Positions 40,901-53,600 of a stretch of 64,000 bases of DNA are shown here, one piece after another. Below the pieces are notes generated by a model, which made no database searches, had not been told where the DNA came from, and was given only the letters and a program-made list of their open reading frames with translations. How positions within the stretch are numbered: the stretch's first letter is position 1; each line of letters opens with the position of its first letter. Position numbers and translations under genes: made by a program. Source of the DNA: Eledone cirrhosa (lineage: Eukaryota; Mollusca; Cephalopoda; Octopoda; Eledonidae); assembly GCA_964016885.1 (NCBI GenBank), contig OZ024740.1:10163550-10227549 (forward strand). Direction: 5' to 3'.

Positions 40901-43900
40901 GTTATAGTATAGAGTGTATATAGGTGTTATAGTATAGAGTGTATATAGGGTTATAGTATAGAGTGTATATAGGGTTATAGTATAGAGTGTATATAGGGTT
41001 ATAGTATAAAGTGTATATAGGATTATAGTATAGAGTGTATATAGGGTTATAGTATAGAGTGTATATAGGGTTATAGTATAGAGTGTATATAGGGTTATAG
41101 TATAGAGTGTATATAGGTGTTATAGTATAGAGTGTATATAGGTGTTATAGTATAGAGTGTATATAGGGTTATAGTATAGAGTGTATATAGGGTTATAGTA
41201 TAGAGTGTATATAGGTGTTATAGTATAAAGTGTATATAGGGTTATAGTATAGAGTGTATATAGGGTTATAGTATAGAGTGTATATAGGGTTATAGTACAG
41301 AGTGTATATAGGGTTATAGTATAAAGTCTATATAGGGTAATAGTATAGAGTGTATATAGGGTTATAGTATAAAGTGTATATAGGGTTATAGTATAGAGTG
41401 TATATAGGTTTATAGTATAGAGTGTATATAGGGTAATAGTATAGAGTGTATATAGGTGTTATAGTATAGAGTGTATATAGGGTTATAGTATAAAGTGTAT
41501 ATAGGGTTATAGTATAGAGTGTATATAGGGTTATAGTATAAAGTGTATATAGGGTTATAGTATAGAGTGTATATAGGTGTTATAGTATAGAGTGTATATA
41601 GGGTTATAGTATAAAGTGTATATAGGGTTATAGTATAGAGTGTATATAGGGTTATAGTATAGAGTGTATATAGGGTTATAGTATAGAGTGTATATAGGGT
41701 TATAGTATAAAGTGTATATAGGGTTATAGTATAGAGTGTATATAGGGTTATAGTATAGAGTGTATATAGGGTTACAGTATAGAGTGTATATAGGGTTATA
41801 GTATAGAGTGTATATAGGTGTTATAGTATAGAGTGTATATAGGTGTTATAGTATAGAGTGTATATAGAGTTATGGTATAAAGTGTATATAGGGTTATAGT
41901 ATAGAGTGTATATAGGGTTATAGTATAGAGTGTATATAGGGTTATATTATAGAGTGTATATAGGGTTATAGTATAAAGTGTATATAGGGTTATAGTATAG
42001 AGTGTATATGGGGTTATAGTATAAAGTGTATATAGGATTATAGTATAGAGTGTATATAGGGTTATAGTATAGAGTGTATATAGGGTTATAGTATAGAGTG
42101 TATATAGGGTTATAGTATAGAGTGTATATAGGTGTTATAATATAGAGTGTATATACGTGTTATAGTATAGAGTGTATATAGGGTTATAGTATAAAGTGTA
42201 TATAGGGTTATAGTATAGAGTGTATATAGGGTTATAGTATAGAGTGTATATAGGGTTATAGTATAGAGTGTATATAGGTGTTATAGTATAGAGTGTATAT
42301 AGGTGTTATAGTATAGAGTGTATATCGGTGTTATAGTATAGAGTGTATATAGGTGTTATAGTATAGAGTGTATATCGGTGTTATAGCATAGAGTGTATAT
42401 AGGTGTTATAGTATAGAGTGTATATAGGGTTAGAGTATAGAGTGTATATAGGTGTTATAGTATAGAGTGTATGTAGGTGTTATAGTATAGAGTGTATATA
42501 GGGTTATAGTATAGAATGTATATAGGTGTTATAGTATAGAGTGTATATAGGTGTTATAGTATAGAGTGTATATAGGGTTAGAGTATAGAGTGTATATAGG
42601 GTTATAGTATAGAGTGTATATAGGTGTTATAGTATAGAGTGTATATAGGTGTTATAGTATAGAGTGTATATCGGTGTTATTGTATAGAGTATATATAGGT
42701 GTCATAGTATAGAGTGTATGTAGGTGTTATAGTATAGAGTGTATATAGGTGTTATAGTATAGAGTTTATATAGGGTTATAGTATAGAGTTTATATAGGTG
42801 TTATAGTATAGAGTGTATATAGGTGTTATAGTATAGAGTGTATATCGGTGTTATAGTATAGAGTATATATAGGTGTTATAATATAGAGTATATATAGGGT
42901 TATAGTATAGAGTGTATATAGGTGTTATAGTATAGAGTTTATGTAGGGGGTATAGTATAGAGTATATATAGGTGTTATAGTATAGAGTATATATAGGTGT
43001 TATAGTATAGAGTGTATATAGGTGTTATAGTATGGAGTGTATATAGGGTTATAGTATAGAGTGTATATAGGTGTTATAATATAGAGTGTATATAGGTGTT
43101 ATAGTATAGAGTATATATAGGTGTTATAGTATAGAGTGTATATAAGTGTTATAGTATAGAGTGTATATAGGTGTTATAGTATAGAGTGTATATAGGGTTA
43201 TAGTATAGAGTGTATATATGGTTATAGTATAGAGTGTATATAAGTGTTATAGTATAGAGTGTATATAGGGTTATAGTATAAAGTGTATATAGGGTTATAG
43301 TATAGAGTGTATATAGGGTTATAGTATAGAGTGTATATAGGTGTTATAGTATAGAGTGTATATAGGTGTTATAGTATAGAGTATATATAGGTGTTATAAT
43401 ATAGTGTATATATAGGTGTTATAGTATAGAGTGTATATAGGGTTATAGTATAGAGTGTATATAGGTGTCATAGTATAGAGTGTATATAGGTGTTATAGTA
43501 TAGAGTGTGTATAGGTGTTATAGTATAGAGTGTATATAGGTGTTATAGTATAGAGTGTATATAGGTGTTATAGTATAGAGTGTATATAGGGTTATAGTAT
43601 AGAGTGTATATAGGGTTATAGTATAGAGTGTATATAGGTGTTATAGTATATAGTGTATATAGGGTTATAGTATAGAGTGTATATAGGGTTATAGTATAGA
43701 GTGTATATAGGTGTTATAGTATAGAGTGTATATCGGGTTATAGTATAGAGTGTATATAGGTTATAGTATAGAGTGTATATAGGTGTTATAGTATAGAGTG
43801 TATATAGGTGTTATAGTATAGAGTGTATATAGGGTTATAGTATAGAGTGTATATAGGGTTATAATATAGAGTGTATATAGGTGTTATAGTATAGAGTGTA

Positions 43901-44915
43901 TATAGGTGTTATAGTATAGAGTGTATATAGGGTTATAGTATAGAGTGTATATAGGGTTATAGTATAGAGTGTATATAGGTGTTATAGTATATAGTGTATA
44001 TAGGGTTATAGTATAGAGTGTATATAGGGTTATAGTATAGAGTGTATATAGGTGTATAGTATAGAGTGTATATAGGGTTATAGTATAGAGTGTATATAGG
44101 GTTATAGTATAAAGTGTATATAGGGTTATAGTATAGAGTGTATATAGGGTTATAGTATAGAGTGTATATAGGGTTATAGTATAGAGTGTATATAGGTGTT
44201 ATAGTATAGAGTATATATAGGTGTTATAGTATAGAGTGTATATAGGTGTTATAGTATAAAGTGTATATAGGATTATAGTATAGAGTGTATATAGGGTTAT
44301 AGTATAGAGTGTATATAGGGTTATAGTATAGAGTGTATATAGGATTATAGTATAAAGTGTATATAGGGTTATAGTATAGAGTGTATATAGGTGTTATAGT
44401 ATAGAATGTATATAGGGTTATAGTATAAAGTGTATATAGGGTTATAGTATAGAGTGTATATAGGTGTTATAATATAGAGTGTATATAGGGTTATAGTATA
44501 GAGTGTATATAGGTGTTATAGTATAGAGTGTATATAGGTGTTATAGTATAGAGTGTATATACGTGTTATAGTAGTGTGTATAGGTGTTATAGTATAGAGT
44601 GTATATAGGTGTTATAGTATAGAGTGTATATAGGTGTTATAGTATAGAGTGTATATAGGTGTTATAGTATAGAGTGTATATAGGTGTTATAGTATAGAGT
44701 GTATATAGGTGTTATAGTATAGAGTGTGTATAGGTGTTATAGTATAGAGTGTATATAGGTGTTATAGTATAGAGTGTATATAGGTGTTATAGTATAGAGT
44801 GTATATAGGTGTTATAGTATAGAGTGTATATAGGTGTTATAGTATAGAGTGTATATAGGTGTTATAGTATAGAGTGTATATAGGTGTTATAGTATAGAGT
44901 GTATATAGGTGTTAT
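30745..44915 (+). repeat. ~7.08-kb tandem segmental duplication
   Basis: This is the largest clear duplication. Copies are about 30,745-37,827 and 37,828-44,915. Aligned markers include agtgattctaggg (30,907/37,989) and tagaggtg (31,981/39,063) at offset 7,082, tatatcgg (35,268/42,326) at 7,058, then tataagtg (36,061/43,144) and the truncated ttatagtagtgtg unit (37,479/44,562) at 7,083. The intermediate steps equal loss of one 24-bp unit and gain of one 25-bp unit in copy 2. The extra B unit is directly visible at about 42,540-42,565, next to the gggttagag unit. Otherwise the copies appear nearly identical. Both ends fall in B-only runs, so the edges cannot be placed exactly. Confidence 0.9.
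37499..37885 (+). repeat. Homogenised run of about 15 B units
   Basis: Consecutive 25-bp units run with almost no variation apart from one tgtgtatagg unit at about 37,641, following the truncated ttatagtagtgtg unit. The same run, with the same single variant, recurs after 44,570, 46,070 and 48,970, so these are paralogous copies of one local amplification. Confidence 0.85.
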
Positions 44916-45240
44916 AGTATAGAGTGTATATAGGTGTTATAGTATAGAGTGTATATAGGGTTATAGTATAGAGTGTATATCGGTGTTATAGTATAGAGTG
45001 TATATAGGTGTTATAGTATAGAGTGTATATAGGTGTTATAGTATAGAGTGTATATAGGTGTTATAGTATAGAGTTTATATAGGGTTATAGTATAGAGTTT
45101 ATATAGGTGTTATAGTATAGAGTGTATATAGGTGTTATAGTATAGAGTGTATATCGGTGTTATAGTATAGAGTATATATAGGTGTTATAATATAGAGTAT
45201 ATATAGGGTTATAGTATAGAGTGTATATAGGTGTTATAGT

Positions 45241-45430
45241 ATAGAGTTTATGTAGGTGTTATAGTATAGAGTGTTATAGTATAGAGTGTATATAGGTGTT
45301 ATAGTATAGAGTGTATGTAGGTGTTATAGTATAGAGTGTTATAGTATAGAGTGTATATAGGTGTTATAGTATAGAGTGTATGTAGGTGTTATAGTATAGA
45401 GTGTTATAGTATAGAGTGTATATAGGTGTT
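45241..45430 (+). repeat. 65-bp trimer repeat (25+25+15), first locus
   Basis: Three units, one ending tgtatgtagg, one shortened to 15 bp (gagtgttatag) and one normal B, form a 65-bp block repeated three times. The short units lie at 45,271, 45,336 and 45,401. The 15-bp unit equals a B unit lacking 10 bp between its two TGT triplets. Confidence 0.88.
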
Positions 45431-46738
45431 ATAGTATAGAGTGTATATCGGTGTTATTGTATAGAGTATATATAGGTGTCATAGTATAGAGTGTATGTAG
45501 GTGTTATAGTATAGAGTGTATATAGGGTTATAGTATAGAGTGTATATAGGTGTATAGTATAGAGTGTATATAGGGTTATAGTATAGAGTGTATATAGGGT
45601 TATAGTATAAAGTGTATATAGGGTTATAGTATAGAGTGTATATAGGGTTATAGTATAGAGTGTATATAGGGTTATAGTATAGAGTGTATATAGGTGTTAT
45701 AGTATAGAGTATATATAGGTGTTATAGTATAGAGTGTATATAGGTGTTATAGTATAAAGTGTATATAGGATTATAGTATAGAGTGTATATAGGGTTATAG
45801 TATAGAGTGTATATAGGGTTATAGTATAGAGTGTATATAGGATTATAGTATAAAGTGTATATAGGGTTATAGTATAGAGTGTATATAGGTGTTATAGTAT
45901 AGAATGTATATAGGGTTATAGTATAAAGTGTATATAGGGTTATAGTATAGAGTGTATATAGGTGTTATAATATAGAGTGTATATAGGGTTATAGTATAGA
46001 GTGTATATAGGTGTTATAGTATAGAGTGTATATAGGTGTTATAGTATAGAGTGTATATACGTGTTATAGTAGTGTGTATAGGTGTTATAGTATAGAGTGT
46101 ATATAGGTGTTATAGTATAGAGTGTATATAGGTGTTATAGTATAGAGTGTATATAGGTGTTATAGTATAGAGTGTATATAGGTGTTATAGTATAGAGTGT
46201 ATATAGGTGTTATAGTATAGAGTGTGTATAGGTGTTATAGTATAGAGTGTATATAGGTGTTATAGTATAGAGTGTATATAGGTGTTATAGTATAGAGTGT
46301 ATATAGGTGTTATAGTATAGAGTGTATATAGGTGTTATAGTATAGAGTGTATATAGGTGTTATAGTATAGAGTGTATATAGGTGTTATAGTATAGAGTGT
46401 ATATAGGTGTTATAGTATAGAGTGTATATAGGTGTTATAGTATAGAGTGTATATAGGGTTATAGTATAGAGTGTATATCGGTGTTATAGTATAGAGTGTA
46501 TATAGGTGTTATAGTATAGAGTGTATATAGGTGTTATAGTATAGAGTGTATATAGGTGTTATAGTATAGAGTTTATATAGGGTTATAGTATAGAGTTTAT
46601 ATAGGTGTTATAGTATAGAGTGTATATAGGTGTTATAGTATAGAGTGTATATCGGTGTTATAGTATAGAGTATATATAGGTGTTATAATATAGAGTATAT
46701 ATAGGGTTATAGTATAGAGTGTATATAGGTGTTATAGT

Positions 46739-46928
46739 ATAGAGTTTATGTAGGTGTTATAGTATAGAGTGTTATAGTATAGAGTGTATATAGGTGTTAT
46801 AGTATAGAGTGTATGTAGGTGTTATAGTATAGAGTGTTATAGTATAGAGTGTATATAGGTGTTATAGTATAGAGTGTATGTAGGTGTTATAGTATAGAGT
46901 GTTATAGTATAGAGTGTATATAGGTGTT
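46739..46928 (+). repeat. 65-bp trimer repeat, second locus
   Basis: This is the same three-fold 65-bp series, with short units at 46,769, 46,834 and 46,899. It is the 1,498-bp paralogue of the first locus. Confidence 0.88.
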
Positions 46929-47019
46929 ATAGTATAGAGTGTATATCGGTGTTATTGTATAGAGTATATATAGGTGTCATAGTATAGAGTGTATGTAGGT
47001 GTTATAGTATAGAGTGTAT

Positions 47020-48960
47020 ATAGGTGTTATAGTATAGAGTTTATATAGGGTTATAGTATAGAGTTTATATAGGTGTTATAGTATAGAGTGTATATAGGTG
47101 TTATAGTATAGAGTGTATATCGGTGTTATAGTATAGAGTATATATAGGTGTTATAATATAGAGTATATATAGGGTTATAGTATAGAGTGTATATAGGTGT
47201 TATAGTATAGAGTTTATGTAGGGGGTATAGTATAGAGTATATATAGGTGTTATAGTATAGAGTATATATAGGTGTTATAGTATAGAGTGTATATAGGTGT
47301 TATAGTATGGAGTGTATATAGGGTTATAGTATAGAGTGTATATAGGTGTTATAATATAGAGTGTATATAGGTGTTATAGTATAGAGTATATATAGGTGTT
47401 ATAGTATAGAGTGTATATAAGTGTTATAGTATAGAGTGTATATAGGTGTTATAGTATAGAGTGTATATAGGGTTATAGTATAGAGTGTATATATGGTTAT
47501 AGTATAGAGTGTATATAAGTGTTATAGTATAGAGTGTATATAGGGTTATAGTATAAAGTGTATATAGGGTTATAGTATAGAGTGTATATAGGGTTATAGT
47601 ATAGAGTGTATATAGGTGTTATAGTATAGAGTGTATATAGGTGTTATAGTATAGAGTATATATAGGTGTTATAATATAGTGTATATATAGGTGTTATAGT
47701 ATAGAGTGTATATAGGGTTATAGTATAGAGTGTATATAGGTGTCATAGTATAGAGTGTATATAGGTGTTATAGTATAGAGTGTATATAGGTCTTATAATA
47801 TAGAGTGCATATAGGTGTTATAGTATAGAGTGTATATAGGGTTATAGTATAGAGTGTATATAGATGTTATAATATAGAGTGTATATAGGGTTATAGTATA
47901 GAGTGTGTATAGGTGTTATAGTATAGAGTGTATATAGGTGTTATAGTATAGAGTGTATATAGGTGTTATAGTATAGAGTGTATATAGGGTTATAGTATAG
48001 AGTGTATATAGGGTTATAGTATAGAGTGTATATAGGTGTTATAGTATATAGTGTATATAGGGTTATAGTATAGAGTGTATATAGGGTTATAGTATAGAGT
48101 GTATATAGGTGTTATAGTATAGAGTGTATATCGGGTTATAGTATAGAGTGTATATAGGTTATAGTATAGAGTGTATATAGGTGTTATAGTATAGAGTGTA
48201 TATAGGTGTTATAGTATAGAGTGTATATAGGGTTATAGTATAGAGTGTATATAGGGTTATAATATAGAGTGTATATAGGTGTTATAGTATAGAGTGTATA
48301 TAGGTGTTATAGTATAGAGTGTATATAGGGTTATAGTATAGAGTGTATATAGGGTTATAGTATAGAGTGTATATAGGTGTTATAGTATATAGTGTATATA
48401 GGGTTATAGTATAGAGTGTATATAGGGTTATAGTATAGAGTGTATATAGGTGTATAGTATAGAGTGTATATAGGGTTATAGTATAGAGTGTATATAGGGT
48501 TATAGTATAAAGTGTATATAGGGTTATAGTATAGAGTGTATATAGGGTTATAGTATAGAGTGTATATAGGGTTATAGTATAGAGTGTATATAGGTGTTAT
48601 AGTATAGAGTATATATAGGTGTTATAGTATAGAGTGTATATAGGTGTTATAGTATAAAGTGTATATAGGATTATAGTATAGAGTGTATATAGGGTTATAG
48701 TATAGAGTGTATATAGGGTTATAGTATAGAGTGTATATAGGGTTATAGTATAAAGTGTATATAGGGTTATAGTATAGAGTGTATATAGGTGTTATAGTAT
48801 AGAATGTATATAGGGTTATAGTATAAAGTGTATATAGGGTTATAGTATAGAGTGTATATAGGTGTTATAATATAGAGTGTATATAGGGTTATAGTATAGA
48901 GTGTATATAGGTGTTATAGTATAGAGTGTATATAGGTGTTATAGTATAGAGTGTATATAC
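47020..48960 (+). repeat. Further copy of the 42.7-44.6 kb block
   Basis: From about 47,020 the order of variants repeats that seen from about 42,745. It includes two gagtttata units, tatatcgg (42,846/47,121), the gagtttatgtaggggg junction (42,946/47,221), tataagtg and tgtcatag, at offset 4,275. After about 47,760 it carries extra material: a tcttataatatag unit and a gagtgcatatagg unit. It then realigns at offset 4,398 (tgtatag, 44,053/48,451). The extra material resembles a string at about 56,010-56,110. Here the tatatacg unit at 48,960 is followed by a full-length unit, not the truncated one. Confidence 0.8.
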
Positions 48961-49439
48961 GTGTTATAGTATAGAGTGTGTATAGGTGTTATAGTATAGA
49001 GTGTATATAGGTGTTATAGTATAGAGTGTATATAGGTGTTATAGTATAGAGTGTATATAGGTGTTATAGTATAGAGTGTATATAGGTGTTATAGTATAGA
49101 GTGTATATAGGTGTTATAGTATAGAGTGTGTATAGGTGTTATAGTATAGAGTGTATATAGGTGTTATAGTATAGAGTGTATATAGGTGTTATAGTATAGA
49201 GTGTATATAGGTGTTATAGTATAGAGTGTATATAGGTGTTATAGTATAGAGTGTATATAGGTGTTATAGTATAGAGTGTATATAGGTGTTATAGTATAGA
49301 GTGTATATAGGTGTTATAGTATAGAGTGTATATAGGTGTTATAGTATAGAGTGTATATAGGGTTATAGTATAGAGTGTATATCGGTGTTATAGTATAGAG
49401 TGTATATAGGTGTTATAGTATAGAGTGTATATAGGTGTT

Positions 49440-49630
49440 ATAGTATAGAGTGTATGTAGGTGTTATAGTATAGAGTGTTATAGTATAGAGTGTATATAGG
49501 TGTTATAGTATAGAGTGTATGTAGGTGTTATAGTATAGAGTGTTATAGTATAGAGTGTATATAGGTGTTATAGTATAGAGTGTATGTAGGTGTTATAGTA
49601 TAGAGTGTTATAGTATAGAGTGTATATAGG
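49440..49630 (+). repeat. 65-bp trimer repeat, third locus
   Basis: This is again three-fold, with short units at 49,475, 49,540 and 49,605. The upstream context differs from the first two loci: it starts from a gtgtatgtagg unit, not gtttatgtagg. Confidence 0.85.
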
Positions 49631-49799
49631 TGTTATAGTATAGAGTGTATATAGGTGTTATAGTATAGAGTGTATATAGATGTTATAGTATAGAGTGTAT
49701 ATAGGTGTTATAGTATAGAGTGTATATAGGTGTTATAGTATAGAGTGTATATAGGTGTTATAGTATAGAGTGTATATAGGGTTATAGTATAAAGTGTAT

Positions 49800-52700
49800 A
49801 TAGGGTTATAGTATAGAGTGTATATAGGGTTATAGTATAGAGTGTATATAGGGTTATAGTATAAAGTGTATATAGGTTTATAGTATAGAGTGTATATAGT
49901 GTTATAGTATAGAGTGTATATAGGGTTATAGTATAGAGTGTATATAGGTGTTATAGTATAGAGTGTATATAGGGTTATAGTATAGAGTGTATATAGGGTT
50001 ATAGTATAGAGTGTATATAGGTGTTATAGTATAGAGTGTATATAGGGTTATAGTATAGAGTGTATATTGGGTTATAGTATAGAGTGTATATAGGTGTTAT
50101 AGTATAGAGTGTATATAGGTGTTATAGTATAGAGTGTATATAGGGTTATAGTATAGAATGTATATAGGGTTATAGTATAGAGTGTATATAGGTGTTATAG
50201 TATAGAGTGTATATAGGTGTTATAGTATAAAGTGTATATAGGGTTATAGTATAAAGTGTATATAGGGTTATAGTATAGAGTGTATATAGGGTTATAGTAT
50301 AGAGTGTATATAGGTGTTATAGTATAGAGTGTATATAGGGTTATAGTATAGAGTGTATATATGGTTATAGTATAAAGTGTATATAGGGTTATAGTATAGA
50401 GTGTTTATAGGGTTATAGTATAGAGTGTATATAGGGTTATAGTATAGAGTGTATATAGGTGTTATATTATAGAGTATATATAGGTGTTATAGTATAGAGT
50501 GTATATAGGTGTTATAGTATAAAATGTATATAGGATTATAGTATAGAGTGTATATAGGGTTATAGTATAGAGTGTATATAGGGTTATAGTATAGAGTGTA
50601 TATAGGGTTATAGTATAAAGTGTATATAGGGTTATAGTATAGAGTGTATATAGGTGTTATAATATAGAGTGTATATTGGGTTATAGTATAGAGTGTGTAT
50701 AGGTGTTATAGTATAGAGTGTATATAGGTGTTATAGTATAGAGTGTATATAGGTGTTATAGTATAGAGTGTATATAGGTGTTATAGTATAGAGTGTATAT
50801 AGGTGTTATAATATAGAGTGTATATAGGTGTTATAGTATAGAGTGTATATAGGTGTTATAGTATAGAGTGTATATAGGTGTTATAGTATAGAGTGTATAT
50901 AGGTGTTATAGTATAGAGTGTATATAGGTGTTATAGTATAAAGTGTATATAGGATTATAGTATAGAGTGTATATAGGGTTATAGAATAGAGTGTATATAG
51001 GGTTATAGTATAGAGTGTGTATAGGGTTATATTATAAAGTGTATATAGGGTTATAGTATAGAGTGTATATAGGTGTTATAGTATAGAGTGTATATAGGTG
51101 TTATAGTATAGAGTGTATATAGGGTTATAGTATAGAGTGTATATAGGTGTTATAGTATAGAGTGTATATAGGTTTATAGTATAAAGTGTATATAGGGTTA
51201 TAGTATAGAGTGTATATAGGTGTTATAATATAGAGTGTATATAGGGTTATAGTATAGAGTGTGTATAGGTGTTATAGTATAGAGTGTATATAGGTGTTAT
51301 AGTATAGAGTGTATATAGATGTTATAGTATAGAGTGAATATAGGTGTTATAGTATAGAGTGTATATAGGTATTATAGTATTGAGTGTATATAGGTGTTAT
51401 TGTTTAGAGTGTGTATAGGTGTTATAGTATAGAGTGTATATAGGTGTTATAGTATAGAGTGTATATAGGTGTTATAGTATAGAGTGTATATAGGTGTTAT
51501 AGTATAGAGTGTATGTAGGTGTTATAGTATAGAGTGTATATAGGTGTTATAGTATAGAGTGTATGTAGGTGTTATAGTATAGAGTGTTGTAGTATAGAGT
51601 GTATATAGGTGTTATAGTATAGAGTGTATATATGTGTTATAGTATAGAGTGTATATCGGTGTTATAGTATAGAGTGTATATAGGTGTTATAGTATAGAGT
51701 GTATATAGGTGTTATAGTATAGAGTGTATATAGGTGTTATAGTATAGAGTGTATGTAGATGTTATAGTATAGAGTGTTGTAGTATAGAGTGTATATAGGT
51801 GTTATAGTATAGAGTGTATATAGGTGTTATAGTATAGAGTGTATATCGGTGTTATAGTATAGAGTGTATATAGGTGTTATAGTATAGAGTGTATATAGGT
51901 GTTATAGTATAGAGTGTATATAGGTGTTATAGTATAGAGTGTATATAGGTGTTATAGTATAGAGTGTATATAGGTGTTATAGTATAGAGTGTATATAGGG
52001 TTATAGTATAGAGTGTATATAGGGTTATAGTATAAAGTGTATATAGGTTTATAGTATAGAGTGTATATAGGGTTATAGTATAGAGTGTATATAGGGTTAT
52101 AGTATAGAGTGTATATAGGTGTTATAGTATAGAGTGTATATAGGGTTATAGTATAGAGTGTATATAGGTGTTATAGTATAGAGTGTATATAGGTGTTATA
52201 GTATAGAGTGTATATAGGTGTTATAGTATAGAGTGTATATAGGGTTATAGTATAGAGTGTATATAGGGTTATAGTATAGAGTGTATATAGGTGTTATAGT
52301 ATAGAGTGTATATAGGTGTTATAGTATAAAGTGTATATAGGGTTATAGTATAAAGTGTATATAGGGTTATAGTATAAAGTGTATATAGGGTTATAGTATA
52401 GAGTGTATATAGGTGTTATAGTATAGAGTGTATATAGGTGTTATAGTATAGAGTGTATATAGGGTTATAGTATAGAGTGTATATAGGTGTTATAGTATAG
52501 AGTGTATATAGGGTTATAGTATAGAGTGTATATAGGGTTATAGTATAAAGTGTATATAGGGTTATAGTATAGAGTGTATATAGGTGTTATAGTATAGAGT
52601 GTATATAGGGTTATAGTATAAAGTGTATATAGGGTTATAGTATAGAGTGTATATAGGGTTATAGTATAAAGTGTATATAGGGTTATAGTATAGAGTGTAT

Positions 52701-53600
52701 ATAGGTGTTATAATATAGAGTGTATATAGGGTTATAGTATAGAGTGTGTATAGGTGTTATAGTATAGAGTGTATATAGGTGTTATAGTATAGAGTGTATA
52801 TAGGTGTTATAGTATAGAGTGTATATAGGTGTTATAGTATAGAGTGTATATAGGTGTTATAGTATAGAGTGTATATAGGTGTTATAGTATAGAGTGTATA
52901 TCGGTGTTATAGTATAGAGTGTATATAGGTGTTATAGTATAGAGTGTATATAGGTGTTATAGTATAGAGTGTATATAGGTGTTATAGTATAGAGTGTATA
53001 TAGGTGTTATAGTATAGAGTGTATATAGGTGTTATAGTATAGAGTGTATATCGGTGTTATTGTATAGAGTATATATAGGTGTTATAGTATAGAGTGTATA
53101 TAGGTGTTATAGTATAGAGTGTATATAGGTGTTATAGTATAGAGTATATATAGGTGTTATAATATAGAGTATATATAGGGTTATAGTATAGAGTGTATAT
53201 AGGTGTTATAGTATAGAGTGTATATAGGTGTTATAGTATAGAGTGTATATCGGTGTTATAGTATAGAGTATATATAGGTGTTATAATATAGAGTATATAT
53301 AGGGTTATAGTATAGAGTGTATATAGGTGTTATAGTATAGAGTGTATATAGGTGTTATAGTATAGAGTGTATATAGGTGTTATAGTATAGAGTGTATATA
53401 GGTGTTATAGTATAGAGTGTATATCGGTGTTATAGTATAGAGTATATATAGGTGTTATAATATAGAGTATATATAGGTGTTATAATATAGTGTATATATA
53501 GGTGTTATAGTATAGAGTGTATATAGGTGTTATAGTATAGAGTGTATGTAGGGGGTATAGCATAGAGTATATATAGGTGTTATAGTATAGAGTATATATA
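49800..53600 (+). repeat. Segment paralogous to 59.45-63.5 kb
   Basis: Rare variants pair with the later block: ggtttatag 49,875/59,529, gagtgtttatag 50,401/60,055 (both offset 9,654), ttattgtttagag 51,399/60,954 (9,555), truncated gagtgttgtag 51,586/61,091 (9,505), ggtttatag 52,046/61,361 (9,315), taatatag 52,711/62,340 (9,629), ttattgtatag 53,052/63,096 (10,044) and ggggtatagcatag 53,561/63,479 (9,918). Drift in the offset reflects many whole-unit gains and losses. One is explicit: a 190-bp local duplication containing the truncated unit at 51,586 and 51,776. Confidence 0.8.

Larger units (their letters stand above)
44019..47015 (+). repeat. 1,498-bp tandem duplication
   Basis: Copies are about 44,019-45,517 and 45,518-47,015. 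The offset is exactly 1,498 at four markers: ggtgtatag (44,051/45,549), tatatacg plus truncated unit (44,562/46,060), tatatcgg (44,981/46,479) and the first 15-bp unit (45,271/46,769). No net indel separates the copies, which suggests a recent event. The left copy shares sequence with copy 2 of the 7.08-kb duplication and so was added after or together with it. Confidence 0.9.
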
